Shown: one piece after another, positions 1-8,916 of the stretch | How positions within the stretch are numbered: the stretch's first letter is position 1 | Layout: every line of letters starts with the position of its first letter | Assembly: GCA_049642705.1 (NCBI GenBank) | Contig: JBARPB010000061.1 | Coordinates: 1-18,119 of the forward strand | Direction: 5' to 3' | DNA from: CAZYPU01 sp049642705 | Lineage (GTDB): Bacteria > Omnitrophota > Gorgyraeia > JABMRN01 > RBG-13-46-9 | DNA length: 18,119 nucleotides | Position numbers and translations under genes: made by a program | Notes under the pieces: model-generated | Databases searched by the model: none | Told to the model about the DNA's origin: nothing | What the model saw: only the letters and a program-made list of their open reading frames with translations

Positions 1-1311
1 GCTGTAGCCCGCGCGCCGGAGGAGTACGAGCGCGTCGTTTACTTCGGTGGATTTGGCCACCTGCTCCTCGTAACGGAGCCTCGCTATGCGGTAATTTTCT
101 TCCGCGTGTTCGATTTCTTTTTCGGCAACCCTTAGCCGGTTTTCCGCGGCCTGCATGGTAAGGTGCGAGCGGCGGATATCAAGAGATATCCTGTCCCCGA
201 CGGTTCTGCGGTTTTGGATTATCATCTCGAGTTCTTTTTTTTTCGCTTTTACGAGGTCGCGCGTTTTAAACCAGTCAAATACCTTCCACTCGGCGACGAC
301 CATTCCTATGAGGAGGTCGTTTGTAATATAGTCGTCGCCGGCGAGGGCGGGGGTCCTGCCGTGCTTGTAGTAACTGAAATCGGCCGAGACCTTTGGCAGT
401 GTCCCGGTTTTTTCGAGATCGATCGCCCTCTCGGCGCTTTCCTTGAGATAAGAAAACGCGACGAGGGAAGGGTTGTAATTCGCCGCCGCATCGAAACATT
501 CTTTTGGGGAGAAAAATATTTTCCTGCATGAAGAGATGTCTTCTAATCGGAACTGCAAATCTATATCGATGCCCATGCTCACGTTAAGGGCGGCCCTGGC
601 TATTTTAAGGTCTTTCTGTATTACTATCAGGTCCTGATGGGCGTTTGCCCTTTTTACCTGGACCATAAGAAGCGTGTTTTTCGCCACGGTTTTGGCGTTA
701 TAATACTTCCTTGTAATTTTTTCATGCTCTATGAACCGGATAAGGTTTTCGACAACCACCGAGAGATATCTTTTTGAACGCAGGATATCAAAGTAGTTTA
801 TGGTAACTTCCTGCACGAGGTCGGATTTTGCCTCGAGGAGCTGCATGCGGGAGACATCTATCCCGAGTCTCGCGATGGTTTTCTTGTAGCGGAGGGCCCC
901 GGCGGTGTATAAAGGCATTTTTATGTGGGTTCCCCAGGAAACGGATGTGCTGTCGGTAATCGGGAAGGTTTCCTCCTCGCTGTATATCATCTCCGGTATC
1001 CGGGGAAAACCCATGAAAGTATAGTCGGTGCTGATGACGGGCAGCCATTCCTTGGACGCCGCCCTGTGCAGGTATTGCGAGCGCTGGAGGGCTCTTATCA
1101 TTGAATTGATATTCGGATTTTTCTCGAGGGCTATCTCAATCGCTTCGGAGAGGTTTAAGGTTTCCGCTTCGGCGTCAATGCGGGCTTCGTCTTCCAGCGA
1201 AACCACGAGCTCTTCGGGGAGGCTGATAACGCTGCCGTCCCAGCTCTCAAATGAAAAGGAAGGAATAACAAATAAGGCAATGATTACGATTATAATGCCT
1301 ATAACTTTCAT
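1..1311 (-). CDS. TolC-family outer-membrane efflux protein, 3' end cut by window edge
   Basis: This frame runs open for 437 codons from ATG 1311 to the left edge of the window, so the C-terminus is missing. A signal peptide of about 20 residues (hydrophobic run after MKVIG, ending ...VIPSFS) precedes two repeats typical of the outer-membrane efflux protein family. The first starts near residue 51 (LNLSEAIEIALEKNPNI) and the second near residue 270 (FDAAANYNPSL). Long alternating helical stretches rich in Ala, Lys and Glu follow each repeat, as in the TolC periplasmic barrel. TolC proteins form trimeric outer-membrane ducts for export with an inner-membrane pump and adaptor; those partners would be expected further left. 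The family is usually 430-490 residues, so little is lost. A separate promoter candidate lies at 1333-1360. The Shine-Dalgarno site is weak (AGAAG). The exported substrate cannot be told. Confidence 0.88.
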   Translation of the reverse strand, partial: MKVIGIIIVIIALFVIPSFSFESWDGSVISLPEELVVSLEDEARIDAEAETLNLSEAIEIALEKNPNINSMIRALQRSQYLHRAASKEWLPVISTDYTFMGFPRIPEMIYSEEETFPITDSTSVSWGTHIKMPLYTAGALRYKKTIARLGIDVSRMQLLEAKSDLVQEVTINYFDILRSKRYLSVVVENLIRFIEHEKITRKYYNAKTVAKNTLLMVQVKRANAHQDLIVIQKDLKIARAALNVSMGIDIDLQFRLEDISSCRKIFFSPKECFDAAANYNPSLVAFSYLKESAERAIDLEKTGTLPKVSADFSYYKHGRTPALAGDDYITNDLLIGMVVAEWKVFDWFKTRDLVKAKKKELEMIIQNRRTVGDRISLDIRRSHLTMQAAENRLRVAEKEIEHAEENYRIARLRYEEQVAKSTEVNDALVLLRRAGYS

Positions 1312-1332
1312 TGCTTCTACTTCTAATTAAAG

Positions 1333-1360
1333 AGTATATCATATTAATAGTATAAAGCAA
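1333..1360 (-). promoter_or_regulatory. Candidate sigma70 promoter for the TolC-like gene
   Basis: On the minus strand a TTGCTT box (1355-1360) is followed after 16 bases by TATACT (1333-1338), about 21 bases before the ATG at 1311. The gap between permease and TolC-like gene is 100 bases and AT-rich here, consistent with an independent start. This is a reading by eye against the consensus. Confidence 0.45.
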
Positions 1361-1411
1361 ATGGAACTCCGCAGAACCCGGCAAATCTAACCAGGTTAGA
1401 AGTTCCTTATA

Positions 1412-2647
1412 TTACCCCTCCGTTTTATGCTTCCAGTATTCTTTTGACGCGTCCAATTTAAGCACCCCTACTTCCTGGGCTATTTCACAGACAAGTAACG
1501 CTGAAAAGCATATTATCATGATAGCGGCCATCACTTTTAAGAGTTTCCCCCTGCCCATTGCGAGTTTTATCATGATAAAACTCGGCAATATACCGAAAAC
1601 TATCAGTATGCCGAAGCCTCCCGCGACGTCCACGGCTTTCAGAAAAATACCGGGATATATCATGGCCACCAGAAAAGGCGGCCCGAATGCAAGCAAGAGC
1701 ACTGCATATTTATTCGGTTTTTTAACGTAAAGCGCTAAAATTCCTCTCATGAATCCCTTGAGGGCAACGCTTGTAGGAATATACGACGTGGCTATGGCGG
1801 CGAGCGCGAAAAACATTCCTACAGCCGTGATCATTCTGGAGCCGAGCGCCAAAGCCAGAGGAATCGTAGCGGGGTAATCATGCCGCAGGGCGCCAAGTAT
1901 AGTCGCCTTTCCGTGTCCGTCAAGAGGAAGGGCTCCCACTACCACCAGCATCCACAATATATTCATGACCATTGCTATAGAGCTTCCCAGCAATACCGCC
2001 TTAAATGAAGCTTTTTGGTCGCCGCCGAGATTTCTGCATATAAAAGGCACGACGTTATGAAAAGCAAAGGCAACGATTATTATGGGTATTACAGAAGGTA
2101 CCAGGCCCCAGTCTTTATGGGCGTAACGGCTAACGTCAATATCCTTTCCCGCCATGAAGAGGAGCGCCGCAAAAGACCCAATCATGGCTACCATTATGAC
2201 GGCATTCGCATTTTTGGCTCTATCCGCCCCGAGAAGAGCCATCCCCGTAAAAATGATAAAAAAAGCCACCATCCACATCTGGGCTGTAAGATTAAGAGGC
2301 ACCAGGGTTACAAGTATCGCGGCTGAGCCCGTCAAATAAGCTACCAGAATACCGTAATAATTTACAAGATAACCAAAAACACTGATCCATTTGCCCTTGC
2401 TCCCCAGCTCAGCCTGAAAAAGCGTCGGATAATCGCGGGATCTTGTTTTAGGGTGGGTAAATTTATAAATAAACACCGTTGCCGTACATAACATGAGAAG
2501 CCAAACCAAAAACATGCTTAAAAGTGACGGCAATACGCCGGCAATTCCGGTCTTTATGGGCAGTCCGAGAATCCCCGCGCCTATTGTCATGCCCGTAACG
2601 AGCAGGCTGTTAGTAAATATTTTTATAAAAGGTATTTTTTGTTTCAT
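1412..2647 (-). CDS. Amino-acid permease, hydroxy/aromatic amino acid (TyrP/Mtr/TnaB-like) type
   Basis: An inner-membrane transporter of 411 residues with about 11 hydrophobic segments. The N-terminal segment contains GMTIGAGILGLPIKTGIAG, the glycine-rich first-helix signature of the hydroxy/aromatic amino acid permease family (TyrP, Mtr, TnaB), which moves aromatic or related amino acids by proton symport. FHNVVPFICRNLGGD in the middle also fits that family. I chose ATG 2647, 14 bases after the gadB stop; a TTG at 2668 would add seven residues and overlap gadB, and neither start has a strong Shine-Dalgarno site, which suggests translational coupling. It is the last gene of the gad operon. 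Its position suggests import or exchange of an amino acid linked to glutamate/GABA metabolism, but the substrate cannot be read from sequence. Confidence 0.85.
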   Translation of the reverse strand: MKQKIPFIKIFTNSLLVTGMTIGAGILGLPIKTGIAGVLPSLLSMFLVWLLMLCTATVFIYKFTHPKTRSRDYPTLFQAELGSKGKWISVFGYLVNYYGILVAYLTGSAAILVTLVPLNLTAQMWMVAFFIIFTGMALLGADRAKNANAVIMVAMIGSFAALLFMAGKDIDVSRYAHKDWGLVPSVIPIIIVAFAFHNVVPFICRNLGGDQKASFKAVLLGSSIAMVMNILWMLVVVGALPLDGHGKATILGALRHDYPATIPLALALGSRMITAVGMFFALAAIATSYIPTSVALKGFMRGILALYVKKPNKYAVLLLAFGPPFLVAMIYPGIFLKAVDVAGGFGILIVFGILPSFIMIKLAMGRGKLLKVMAAIMIICFSALLVCEIAQEVGVLKLDASKEYWKHKTEG

Positions 2648-2661
2648 CACATGTATTTTTT

Positions 2662-4065
2662 TCAGCAATGTTTTATGTATTTACCGTGTTTTTTTACCTT
2701 CTTTGCTTTGTGGCCCGGTTCGCCGGCAAAATGCTTGAGTATGCGCTCCAGGTCCCCTATGAGAAGGTCGGCCATGTCCCTTGAGAATCCTTCCTTGACC
2801 ACGATCCGCAAAACAGCAACGTCTTCGTCATTTGCCGGAAGCGTATACGCCGGAACCAGCCACCCCCTGTCGCGGACCATTTCGGAAATATCGAACACGG
2901 AAAAATTCTGCTTGCCCTTTATCTTAAAAGCAAATACCGGGATATCGCTGCCGTCGGTCAGAAGCTCGAAAGGGCCCATTTTCGCGATCTTGCCGGAAAG
3001 GTAAAGGGCCGTATCCTGCGCCGTCTGCATGATTTTCCTGTACCCGGCCTTGCCCAAGCGAAGGAAATTGTAGTACTGCGCGACGATCTGGTTGCCGGGC
3101 CGCGAGAAATTAAGCGCGAACGTCGGCATCTCCCCGCCAAGATAATTAACCTTGAATATCAGGTCCTCCGGTAGTTCTTCCCAGTCGCGCCATATAACCC
3201 AGCCCACGCCCGGGTAAACCAATCCGTATTTATGGCCGGACACATTAATGGACTTTACCCATTTCAGGCGAAAATCCCATTTAATGTCCGGTTGTATAAA
3301 AGGGGCTACAAACCCGCCTGATGCAGCGTCAACATGTATGGGTACATCCCATCCTGTTTTTTTATTGAGCTTTTCAAGGGCATCGTTAATCTCCTCAACC
3401 GGTTCATACTGGCCGGTAAAGGTGGTGCCCATTATTGCCACGACTCCTATCGTATTCTCATCGATAAGCTTAAGCAGCTCCTTGGCGTCTATCGTGTAGC
3501 GCTTACCCTCCATCGGCACAAAGCGCGGCTCGACATCCCAGTACCTCGCGAATTTGTCCCAGCAGACCTGGACGTCGACGCCCATGACCATATTCGGCTT
3601 GTTGGTAGGCTTTTTCTTTTTTTTCATGCGCTCGCGCCATTTCCATTTGAGCGCCATGCCGCCGAGCATGGCGGCTTCCGATGAACCGATCGTGGAGCAG
3701 CCGCAGCCTTCGCCCTCTTCCGGGGAATGATAGAGGTGTGAAAGCATGTTCACGCAGCGCATCTCGAGTTCCGCCGTCTGCGGATATTCATCCTTGTCTA
3801 TCATGTTCTTATCAAACGTCTCGGCCATGAGCTGCCTCGCTTCGGGCTCCATCCATGTGGTGACGAACGTCGCGAGATTGAGGCGGGAATTTCCGTCAAG
3901 CATAAGTTCGTCGTGGACGATGTTATACGCTGTCTTGGGAAGCATTTCGTCCTCGGGCATTTCGTATTTCGGTATGGGGCGGCTTAGCTCCCGCGCCCCG
4001 TAAGTCGGGGTAAGGACTTTTTCATCACCGCTTAATTTTTTTAATTTTACTTTTTTATGTAACAT
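2662..4065 (-). CDS. gadB: Glutamate decarboxylase GadB
   Basis: A PLP-dependent cytoplasmic enzyme that converts glutamate to GABA and CO2, consuming one proton; it is the catalytic half of the glutamate-dependent acid-resistance system. The 467 residues match E. coli GadB (466). The PLP lysine is Lys279 in SGHKYG; upstream lie the pocket stretch CGCSTIGSSEAAMLGG (about residues 121-136) and HVDAASGGF (244-252). The tail is rich in Lys and His and ends IKHC. In E. coli GadB the penultimate His (His465, in ...KHT) blocks the active site at neutral pH, so a comparable His466 suggests pH-dependent autoinhibition is kept. The Shine-Dalgarno AGGAGG overlaps the gadC stop codon 9 bases upstream, so the two are translationally coupled. 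Confidence 0.97.
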   Translation of the reverse strand: MLHKKVKLKKLSGDEKVLTPTYGARELSRPIPKYEMPEDEMLPKTAYNIVHDELMLDGNSRLNLATFVTTWMEPEARQLMAETFDKNMIDKDEYPQTAELEMRCVNMLSHLYHSPEEGEGCGCSTIGSSEAAMLGGMALKWKWRERMKKKKKPTNKPNMVMGVDVQVCWDKFARYWDVEPRFVPMEGKRYTIDAKELLKLIDENTIGVVAIMGTTFTGQYEPVEEINDALEKLNKKTGWDVPIHVDAASGGFVAPFIQPDIKWDFRLKWVKSINVSGHKYGLVYPGVGWVIWRDWEELPEDLIFKVNYLGGEMPTFALNFSRPGNQIVAQYYNFLRLGKAGYRKIMQTAQDTALYLSGKIAKMGPFELLTDGSDIPVFAFKIKGKQNFSVFDISEMVRDRGWLVPAYTLPANDEDVAVLRIVVKEGFSRDMADLLIGDLERILKHFAGEPGHKAKKVKKHGKYIKHC

Positions 4066-4074
4066 GTTTTCCTC

Positions 4075-5484
4075 CTATGCTTTCTTAACCCAGCCGGGTT
4101 TCCTTAATTGATAAATTATAGCGGGGACGATAACGAAGAACAATAACCCCGCCGCAAGGAAGCCGACATAAAAAGCGGGGCTGCCGACTTTCAGCTCATC
4201 GGGCGGAAAAAATCCGACAGTTATCGCGAATAGCGCGCCCACGAGTCCCACCCCTGCTACTAACCACATTCCTATATTTCCGCCCGGTACCTTATACGCA
4301 CGATCGACGCCGGGCTGAGAGTATCGCAGCCGTATACCCGCTGCAAAAAGCATGATGTACATTACAAGGTAAAGAATAGCCGTAAGAGCCGTCAAGAGAA
4401 AGAAGGCGCTCGAGATATTCGGCATAAAAAGATATAGCATTGAAATAACGGTCACGATCCCGCCCTGAATAAACAGGATATGCGTGGGAACTCCGTTTTT
4501 ATTCGTGCGCTGGAGAAAAGGCGGAAGATCGCCGTCGGAAGCGGTGGCAAAAAGGCCTTTGCTCGGGCCCACGATCCATGCAATTACGCCGCCCATTGCC
4601 CCGAAAGCGACGAGAAAACCCAAAATGGGCAGCATCCAGCCAATACCGAACTTATCAAGAAGATCCCTGAACCCCTCCATGATGCCCGTGGTAAGGGAGA
4701 TATCGCCTGACGGTATCACAGCGGCTATTGCCAGGGAACTCAGCGTAAATACCGTAAGGATTATGGCCGCAGCAAGAAAAATCGCTTTGGGATAGTCGGC
4801 CTTAGGATTTCGCACTTCACGGGCGTGCACAGCCGAAACTTCCATTCCCGCGAAAAGAAGCACTATCCCGGCAAGGAACGAGATATTGTCAAAACTGCCG
4901 AAGTCCGGAAGTAAAGCGTGAGAGCCGTCCATAAAAGCCATGGGTTTTCCGGTAAGCCACCATATAATTCCGAGAACAATGATTAAAACCCCCGGAAAAA
5001 GGGTGCCCCCGATAACGCCCGCAGTCGTCATCCATCCCGAGGTCTTCATTCCGCGAAAGTTTAAAAGCGTCGCGCCCCAGTACACCCCGAGTATGACGAC
5101 AACGTTATAGATCTTGTTGGCCGCAACGGCCGGGTCCAGGAAGAGGTAGGCGAGCGCTCCCGCGGCAAACGCCAGCACCGTCGGATACCAGATAACATTC
5201 TGTATCCATTGAAGCCATATAGCTATAAAGCCGAATCTCCCGCCGAAGGCCTCTTTTACCCACCGGTAAACGCCGCCGCCTTCCGGCCACCCCGTGGCAA
5301 GTTCCGCGGAGACGAGTGAAGTAGGTATTAAAAATATTACCCCGGCAAACAGAAGATAGAAAAACATTGATAGGCCTTCTTTTGCCATCATGGGTATGCC
5401 GCGCAAGCTCATTATGACAGCGACGTTCATCATCGCGAGAACAAATATGCTCAACTTCCCGCCGTTTACACTTTTTTGTCCCAT
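4075..5484 (-). CDS. gadC: Glutamate/GABA antiporter GadC, without C-plug
   Basis: An APC-superfamily inner-membrane antiporter of 469 residues and about 12 hydrophobic segments that exchanges external glutamate for internal GABA. Recognisable stretches shared with E. coli GadC are PEGGGVYRWV, WIVGPSKGLFATA, NKNGVPTHILF and YKVPGG. E. coli GadC has 511 residues; its last ~40 form a folded C-plug that closes the cytoplasmic entrance at neutral pH. This protein stops right after the last helix (IIYQLRKPGWVKKA), so the plug is absent. Immediately downstream comes gadB. Its Shine-Dalgarno (GGAGG) is formed by the last codons and stop of the amidotransferase gene, with 3 bases between the two genes, implying coupled synthesis. 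Other APC exchangers (e.g. for arginine/agmatine) are less likely because of the gadB pairing. Confidence 0.93.
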   Translation of the reverse strand: MGQKSVNGGKLSIFVLAMMNVAVIMSLRGIPMMAKEGLSMFFYLLFAGVIFLIPTSLVSAELATGWPEGGGVYRWVKEAFGGRFGFIAIWLQWIQNVIWYPTVLAFAAGALAYLFLDPAVAANKIYNVVVILGVYWGATLLNFRGMKTSGWMTTAGVIGGTLFPGVLIIVLGIIWWLTGKPMAFMDGSHALLPDFGSFDNISFLAGIVLLFAGMEVSAVHAREVRNPKADYPKAIFLAAAIILTVFTLSSLAIAAVIPSGDISLTTGIMEGFRDLLDKFGIGWMLPILGFLVAFGAMGGVIAWIVGPSKGLFATASDGDLPPFLQRTNKNGVPTHILFIQGGIVTVISMLYLFMPNISSAFFLLTALTAILYLVMYIMLFAAGIRLRYSQPGVDRAYKVPGGNIGMWLVAGVGLVGALFAITVGFFPPDELKVGSPAFYVGFLAAGLLFFVIVPAIIYQLRKPGWVKKA

Positions 5485-5487
5485 TTT

Positions 5488-7020
5488 TTACCTCCGTGCC
5501 TTCTCTTTTTGCGCTCTTTCGAGCGCCATTTTCAGAAAATTCACAATATAAGGCGTTCCCTCGTTATACGGCGCTTTTATCTCGCCGTGGAATTGTTCGC
5601 CGTAGATCATCCGCGAGGTATTTTTGATGGCCTGCACATATGAGGATTCCGCAAGTAGCTCAAAGCCTTCGGGTACAACTGCTACTGCCCATCCGTGAAT
5701 TTCAACCGCGGTAAACGGATCCTTCATGCCTTCAAAAATCGGGTCATCTTTCACCTTTTTTATCTCTGCTCTTGTCCCGGCATTTTCCATGGACGATATG
5801 TCCTCCCACCCCATGCTCCTTGCGTAAGTGTATCCGTACGCCATGGCAAGCTGCTGGTGGCCGCAGCATATGCCTAATATAGGTATATCGCTTTTCCTTA
5901 TTATTTCGTATTCTCCGTTATACTCGAACATCGCGAGGTTCGGGTAGTCAGCGTTATTGCCGCTTAAGATTATGGCAACCGGCTTTCTTTTAAGTTTTCC
6001 GAGCATATCAAGCGACACTTCGTAATGCGGGACTCGCAATGTTTCAAGCCCGAGGTTAAGGCTTTTCACAAAATCCGCCAGCTCACTGAAGGTAAAGCCG
6101 TTCTCCTGGTTACCTACCAACAATACGTAATCTTTTTTGGGAACCTCCGGAATGGGGGGCTTGCCCGGAGAATATAGGGTAATCGTGTTTATCTGCGCGG
6201 CGTAACCGTGCCAATCTTTTATAAGAAGCCTGAGATAACGCGTCTTTACGGTATCGAAGTTTATGATATTCCTGAAGGTATCGTTATTTTTTAGCGAGGC
6301 GCCTTTTATGTCGGACCATTCTTTGGCGTCGGAACTCATCTGCCAGGCGAAATCCTTAAGCCATCCGTCCGGGCTTTGCGGGTTTGAAAGCATCCAGATC
6401 CTTGAAACTTTCCGTGTTTTCCCCAGGTCAAATTTTACCCACTGGGTCGCAGAACCCGGCGGCGTTGATTGCCAGAAAGTAATCTGGCCCGGGTCATCGA
6501 GGTCCGTAATATTTTTCGGATTCTGGCCGCTTGAGACCTCTACTTGCGATACCGGTATTCTCACAAGGTTCATGAAGGAATCGTCGGCTTCGGCGTCAAA
6601 GAAAAAACGCGACTTTGCCCATGGCCCTTTATTGCCGGCCTCATCAACTGCGCGAACGCGCCAGTGATACCTTGTCTTACTCTTTAATGAATCTTTTTTT
6701 TCGATAAGCTTGTGTAAAATTTCCCGTTTGCCGCTTATATACTTATTTTGTTCAGCGACATTTTTATATGTTATAAGATTTTTGCCTGTGAAGGTATGAT
6801 CGGTATCGATCTGGATTGTGTAGGTTCTTTTTCCCGTTCCTCCGGAAGCGTTAAAAAAAGAAAGGAGCGGCCTTTGATTCGTGACTATTACGTCAAGCGA
6901 CGGATTGTTAGTCAGTTTCGGCGCCGTTAAGGCGGCTTCGTCTCCGGCATGCGCAAAAAAAGTATAAAGCAAAAAGAAAAATATGAAAACTACGAAAGTC
7001 CGTGTTTTTCTGATCGTCAT
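5488..7020 (-). CDS. Exported FN3-like / discoidin (F5/8C) / class I glutamine amidotransferase fusion
   Basis: A 510-residue protein with a signal peptide (long FFF-rich core, likely cleavage after AHA at about residue 25). Residues ~30-142 look like a fibronectin-III-type domain (RYHWRVRAVDEAGNKGPW). Residues ~145-285 form an F5/8 type C (discoidin) domain (WVKFDLGKTRKVSRIW, TRYLRLLI), usually a carbohydrate- or surface-binding module. Residues ~297-505 are a class I glutamine amidotransferase: the nucleophile elbow GICCGHQ (Cys385) and GEQFHGE (His478, Glu480) keep the catalytic set. Such domains hydrolyse glutamine to glutamate and ammonia, normally inside the cell next to a synthase; relatives cleave gamma-glutamyl compounds. 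Here it is predicted outside the inner membrane and precedes gadC by 3 bases. I infer it supplies glutamate for GadC; the activity is unproven. Shine-Dalgarno AAGGAGG precedes the ATG. Confidence 0.9.
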   Translation of the reverse strand: MTIRKTRTFVVFIFFFLLYTFFAHAGDEAALTAPKLTNNPSLDVIVTNQRPLLSFFNASGGTGKRTYTIQIDTDHTFTGKNLITYKNVAEQNKYISGKREILHKLIEKKDSLKSKTRYHWRVRAVDEAGNKGPWAKSRFFFDAEADDSFMNLVRIPVSQVEVSSGQNPKNITDLDDPGQITFWQSTPPGSATQWVKFDLGKTRKVSRIWMLSNPQSPDGWLKDFAWQMSSDAKEWSDIKGASLKNNDTFRNIINFDTVKTRYLRLLIKDWHGYAAQINTITLYSPGKPPIPEVPKKDYVLLVGNQENGFTFSELADFVKSLNLGLETLRVPHYEVSLDMLGKLKRKPVAIILSGNNADYPNLAMFEYNGEYEIIRKSDIPILGICCGHQQLAMAYGYTYARSMGWEDISSMENAGTRAEIKKVKDDPIFEGMKDPFTAVEIHGWAVAVVPEGFELLAESSYVQAIKNTSRMIYGEQFHGEIKAPYNEGTPYIVNFLKMALERAQKEKARR

Positions 7021-7059
7021 ATTTAAACCTCCTTGCCTCGCCTTTAGGCGGGCCCAATC

Positions 7060-8406
7060 CTAAAAGTTAGCGCTGAGTTCTAAACCTAAAACCAGGGCAT
7101 TGCGGATAGTTCTCCGGCCATTAGGATTTATGACGAACTGGATATCCGGCGTAATATAGAACCACTGGCCGAGTTGAAATCTGTGGTTTAACTCCAGCAC
7201 CGTCTCCATCCTCTGCCCATCTAGTTGGTCGCTGAAGTTGCCCAGGATGACGCAAAACGCGGTTACATCACGATCGCGGTTCGGGGGTAACCCGTGGTAC
7301 AGCAGTCCACCCGTAAGCTGATATGTTTGCGTATTGATACGTCCATGCGGGGCAAGATACGCCGCGGCCCAGGCGGTCAGGCCCTTGGGACGGTCTTGGG
7401 CTATAGCTGTCTGCGGATGATGCGGGTGCTTGATCCGCTCGGCATCGCTGGCCTCGGCGCGCAGATGGTGCGGCCCCTTGAACTCCGGCCAATCGCCCTT
7501 GTAGATCATCTGGTCAAACATAAGATAAAAGCCGTAATTCCCGTACCAGATCTTACTTGAATCGTCAAGGTCCTGGAATTTACTCGATTGGTAGTAACCT
7601 CCGAAAGTCGTGCTTCCCGGAAGGCCGTCGTCCTCGCGGCTCTGGTGATGCTTATAGGCCAACTGGCCAAAGGCGAGATACCCGTTGTCCATTGCAAAAC
7701 TGAAATCAGCGCCGTGGTTCGCGAGCTTCTGAACCCGCGTGTCTGCATTATACATGGCGGCGATAAGGTGCCATTCATTATTTGGCTGGTAGGTAGCCCG
7801 CGCAGCCCATGCCGTCACATTGAAATCCGGAAAGAAGATATTAACCGGCATGGAGTTCAGATTATCATTGATACCGCCCGACACGTAGTATAGCCAAAGC
7901 GGGGATTCGGCAAAAACGTCACCGGCAAATAAACGGCCTACTTCCAATATCGCCGTGTCGTCTAAAAGCGATAGCGACAGATCCAGCTCCCCGAAAAAAT
8001 AATTCCCGGGAGCGTAGATCTCCTGCACCCCGAAGAAATTGTCGACCGCGTCGGAGAGGTTCTTTCCGGACGCCAGAAAATTGCTGACGGTCAAAGCCAA
8101 ACCTTTGAGAGAGGCAATTTCCTCAAAATCCAGGGCTGCCGCGACATCCAGGAATCCGGAATATATTGTGCGCTTTTTCAGGCCGCCGACAGGGTTGCCG
8201 CCGATATCAGTGGTAAAATTCGAAGAAATGGTTACGCCTCGGTCCTCAAGCTGATTACGTAAGCCATTCCAGTCGCCGGTGGCCGTCTTTTGGCCAAGCC
8301 ATGGTCCGAAGAATGGAATTTCCCCCGCGGAGCTTCCATGTTCTGCGCCATGCGCAGTTGCCGCCGCGAATATGAAAAGTATTGTGATCAAAAATTTTCG
8401 ATACAT
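7060..8406 (-). CDS. OprB-type carbohydrate-selective porin
   Basis: An outer-membrane beta-barrel protein of 448 residues with a signal peptide ending near AAATAHG (about residue 20). The start of the mature part carries LGQKTATGDWNGLRNQLEDR, the usual opening of OprB-family porins (tGdWgG.R..L...G), followed by alternating strands with aromatic girdles and a C-terminal strand ending in Phe (LELSANF), as barrel-assembly signals do. OprB porins admit sugars and other small solutes. It begins one base after the flavodoxin stop codon and has no clear Shine-Dalgarno site, so translation probably depends on the upstream gene. Placement before an exported amidotransferase and gadCB suggests it brings the substrate of this pathway into the periplasm, which is inference. 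Confidence 0.9.
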   Translation of the reverse strand: MYRKFLITILFIFAAATAHGAEHGSSAGEIPFFGPWLGQKTATGDWNGLRNQLEDRGVTISSNFTTDIGGNPVGGLKKRTIYSGFLDVAAALDFEEIASLKGLALTVSNFLASGKNLSDAVDNFFGVQEIYAPGNYFFGELDLSLSLLDDTAILEVGRLFAGDVFAESPLWLYYVSGGINDNLNSMPVNIFFPDFNVTAWAARATYQPNNEWHLIAAMYNADTRVQKLANHGADFSFAMDNGYLAFGQLAYKHHQSREDDGLPGSTTFGGYYQSSKFQDLDDSSKIWYGNYGFYLMFDQMIYKGDWPEFKGPHHLRAEASDAERIKHPHHPQTAIAQDRPKGLTAWAAAYLAPHGRINTQTYQLTGGLLYHGLPPNRDRDVTAFCVILGNFSDQLDGQRMETVLELNHRFQLGQWFYITPDIQFVINPNGRRTIRNALVLGLELSANF

Positions 8407-8407
8407 T

Positions 8408-8881
8408 TTATTTTACAAGCTTTACGAGGCCGGCGATGTTTTTGCCCAGGCGCTCGCAGCACTTTAAGGCCCGGCCATCCGGCGCGCCTATTGCAACCGG
8501 CCCGTAGTGGTCGCCGTTGGGCTCGCCCTGGATAATCATGCCGTGAATCAGCATGGCATTGAGTATATCAGTAATAGTGGTTTCGTTTCCGCCGCCTATG
8601 TTCGCTGCCGAAGAAAACGCGCCGCCGACTTTTCCCTTCAAACTGCCGTGGAGGCTTACGCTCTCATCGAGGAGTTTTTTAACCTGCCAGGCCATGGTGC
8701 CATAATAGGTAGGCGAACCCATAACTATGCCGTCGTAGCCGGTTAGCTCGCTCGCCTTTACATCCTCGACTCTCTTTAAAACCGTCTCTACCCCTTCTTT
8801 CTTAACTGTTTCGGCTATTCTTTCCGCCATCTTCTTTGTGTTGCCGGAACTCGAATAATATGTGACTAATACCTTACTCAT
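8408..8881 (-). CDS. Flavodoxin-fold FMN protein, WrbA-like
   Basis: A cytoplasmic 157-residue flavodoxin-fold protein. Residues 9-17 (YSSSGNTKK) form the FMN phosphate-binding loop, and GSPTYYGTMAWQVKKLLD (about residues 55-72) is the second flavin-contact segment typical of WrbA and related NAD(P)H:quinone oxidoreductases. GGNETT further on matches the third contact loop of that group. WrbA itself is nearer 200 residues, so this is a short form and could equally be a general flavodoxin/iron-sulfur flavoprotein relative. The Shine-Dalgarno GGAGGTG sits five bases before the ATG and a strong promoter lies at 8917-8946. It is first in the gad operon; a link to quinone redox stress during acid exposure is possible but only inferred. 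Confidence 0.88.
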   Translation of the reverse strand: MSKVLVTYYSSSGNTKKMAERIAETVKKEGVETVLKRVEDVKASELTGYDGIVMGSPTYYGTMAWQVKKLLDESVSLHGSLKGKVGGAFSSAANIGGGNETTITDILNAMLIHGMIIQGEPNGDHYGPVAIGAPDGRALKCCERLGKNIAGLVKLVK

Positions 8882-8916
8882 GTTTCACCTCCGAAAAATC
8901 TTCATCTGACATACAT

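Noticed and set aside
1028..1330. Plus-strand 100-codon frame opposite the TolC-like gene
   Set aside because: The minus frame has a signal peptide and family motifs; the plus frame is a shadow with Ser-rich composition.
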